From positions 24,257 through 88,256 of the forward strand of contig JAPYMA010001917.1 in NCBI GenBank assembly GCA_035041965.1: a stretch of DNA of 64,000 nt, written 5' to 3'. The position numbers and the translations under genes are program-made. Shown in pieces: positions 62,888 through 64,000 of the stretch; the stretch's first letter is position 1; every line of letters begins with the position of its first letter. The stretch is from Anisakis pegreffii (taxonomy: Eukaryota > Nematoda > Chromadorea > Rhabditida > Anisakidae). A model generated the notes under the pieces. The model did no database searches. It saw only the letters and a program-made list of their open reading frames with translations, and was not told the DNA's origin.

Positions 62888-63845
62888 GCGATAACATATG
62901 AATATTTGTACACCGGACGATCCAGCGTAATCTGTAGATTCTGAAAAAACATATATTTTGCCGAGCAGTTCGGCTTTCTTCATGAGATGTAGTTATTTTT
63001 TAAAGCCATCTCAATTAACGCAGAGGCACTGATTCAAATACATTGTACCACTATAAATCAATTGTATACTTTAATGTAGCAATGTAGCCGTTATGATGTT
63101 CAAGGTACCGGTACCCTCAGGTTTGCCCGGTAACATACGAATTTCGTTGCAGCATTCGATTGCTCAGAATTTCTACTTTTAGGATAACATATATTTTGCT
63201 GAGCCATTATGATTAGATGAGGAAATATAGCTGTTTTCTCAGTCTTGTACGTGTTGCGATATTCAAGCCTACCGTAATCTCAGGATTGCCCAGTAACATT
63301 TGAATTTCTTTGCGTCATTCGATCCAGCGGAATCACAGCTTTCAAAAAAATAAATAATTTGCAGAGCGATTTTGCTTAATTGAGGAAATATAGCTATTTT
63401 CTCAAAGCTATAGGAGTTACCATGATGAGGCCTACCCTATACTCAGCTTTGCCCCGTGGCATGTCAATTTCTTCACACCATTCGATTCCTCAGAATCTCT
63501 AGATTCATAGTTTCATATATTTTGCTGAAGAGTTCGGCTTTCATGAGGAGATATAGTTATTTCCTTGAGGCTATCTTAAGGAGCTCATTGGTGCTCATTC
63601 ATATATATTGCATTCCTATTGATCAATGTATTCATTATTGTTTGACTTTTGGGTTACCTTCTTCAAAGCAGCGGTACTCTCAGGTTTCCCCAGCAACACA
63701 TTATTTTCTGCACACTGTCAGATTCCCCAGATTCCCTGCTTTCAAAATTGTATGGCTTCGTTAATTTCAATACGCTATACCTGTATTAGTCATTCATTAG
63801 CATGGCAGTTTGAGGATCACATTTTCTGACAGTCGGCCCTCTCAG
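62888..63845. repeat. Diverged satellite units
   Basis: Landmarks of the 239-bp unit reappear with substitutions and spacing changes: GTACCCTCAGGTTTGCCCGG near 63111, ATCTCAGGATTGCCCAGTAA near 63275, CACACCATTCGATTCCTCAG near 63474 and CTCTCAGGTTT near 63675 and 63838. Divergence increases away from the homogeneous block. Confidence 0.8.
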
Positions 63846-63867
63846 GTTTATGTGCTCAAATCAAGTG

Positions 63868-63999
63868 ATGAAATTCGTTCGTTTGATTGAAGGTGAAGAC
63901 GAACGGGATGTGACGATGGAAGTCATGAACAATATAAAGTATTTATATCAGTGCATTTGTGAGACTGGTAGAATCTCTTCTGAATGTGGTCTATTGTGA
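63868..63999 (+). CDS. Short ORF beyond the satellite, possibly an exon
   Basis: An ATG opens a 43-codon frame rich in acidic residues (MKFVRLIEGEDERDVTMEVM) that ends at a TGA two bases before the window edge. The sequence here is unique, unlike the satellite to its left. It may be the start or an internal exon of a gene continuing outside. Confidence 0.2.
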   Translation: MKFVRLIEGEDERDVTMEVMNNIKYLYQCICETGRISSECGLL

Positions 64000-64000
64000 A

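Overview
The window is a eukaryotic, almost certainly nematode, chromosomal segment. It is AT-rich, its genes are split by introns ranging from about 25 bp to over 3.5 kb, and its closest recognisable matches are nematode forms: an L21 ribosomal protein with the worm-like [11 protein letters not shown] block, an IA-2/IDA-1 receptor, a nematode-style trypsin-like protease and a seven-transmembrane receptor. The long introns and abundant repeats do not look like Caenorhabditis. All gene models below were assembled by hand from reading frame, splice-site and intron-phase agreement, and none has transcript support.

Layout, left to right. 1-13431 (+): the IDA-1/PTPRN-like dense-core-vesicle pseudophosphatase, 5' end outside the window. 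17689-18266 (-): UQCR10, a complex III subunit. 18811-19185 (+): two exons of an unrecognised gene. 19658-20488 (+): ribosomal protein L21. 21115-25860 (-): a gene built from tandemly duplicated 75-120 nt phase-0 exons (units of the TLxGLxNDxIF...GTYDPNYQ type), with decaying copies between the usable ones. 26059-27260 (-): possible small two-exon gene. 29866-32911 (+): a four-repeat annexin. 34756-36576 (-): a seven-transmembrane receptor (tentative). 39214-41621 (+): a trypsin-like serine protease. 42270-46936 (+): mitochondrial asparaginyl-tRNA synthetase (NARS2). 47980-50152 (+): RNase P/MRP subunit POP5. 52366-56611 (+): an ACBD5-like tail-anchored acyl-CoA-binding protein. The right end (60417-63845) is a 239-bp satellite.

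The genes are functionally unrelated housekeeping and secretory-pathway genes, with no sign of a joint pathway. Possible shared regulation is limited to a head-to-head spacing near 18.3-18.8 kb and a close same-strand pair near 26 kb. Accessory content includes a hAT-type miniature transposon in two opposite-orientation copies (179-966 and 24182-25027, both intronic), several strong short hairpins, a GC-rich island inside a NARS2 intron and a 103-bp AT microsatellite. The most unusual feature is the tandem exon array, including one unit with a 5-nt insertion that appears to be bypassed by an internal splice acceptor.
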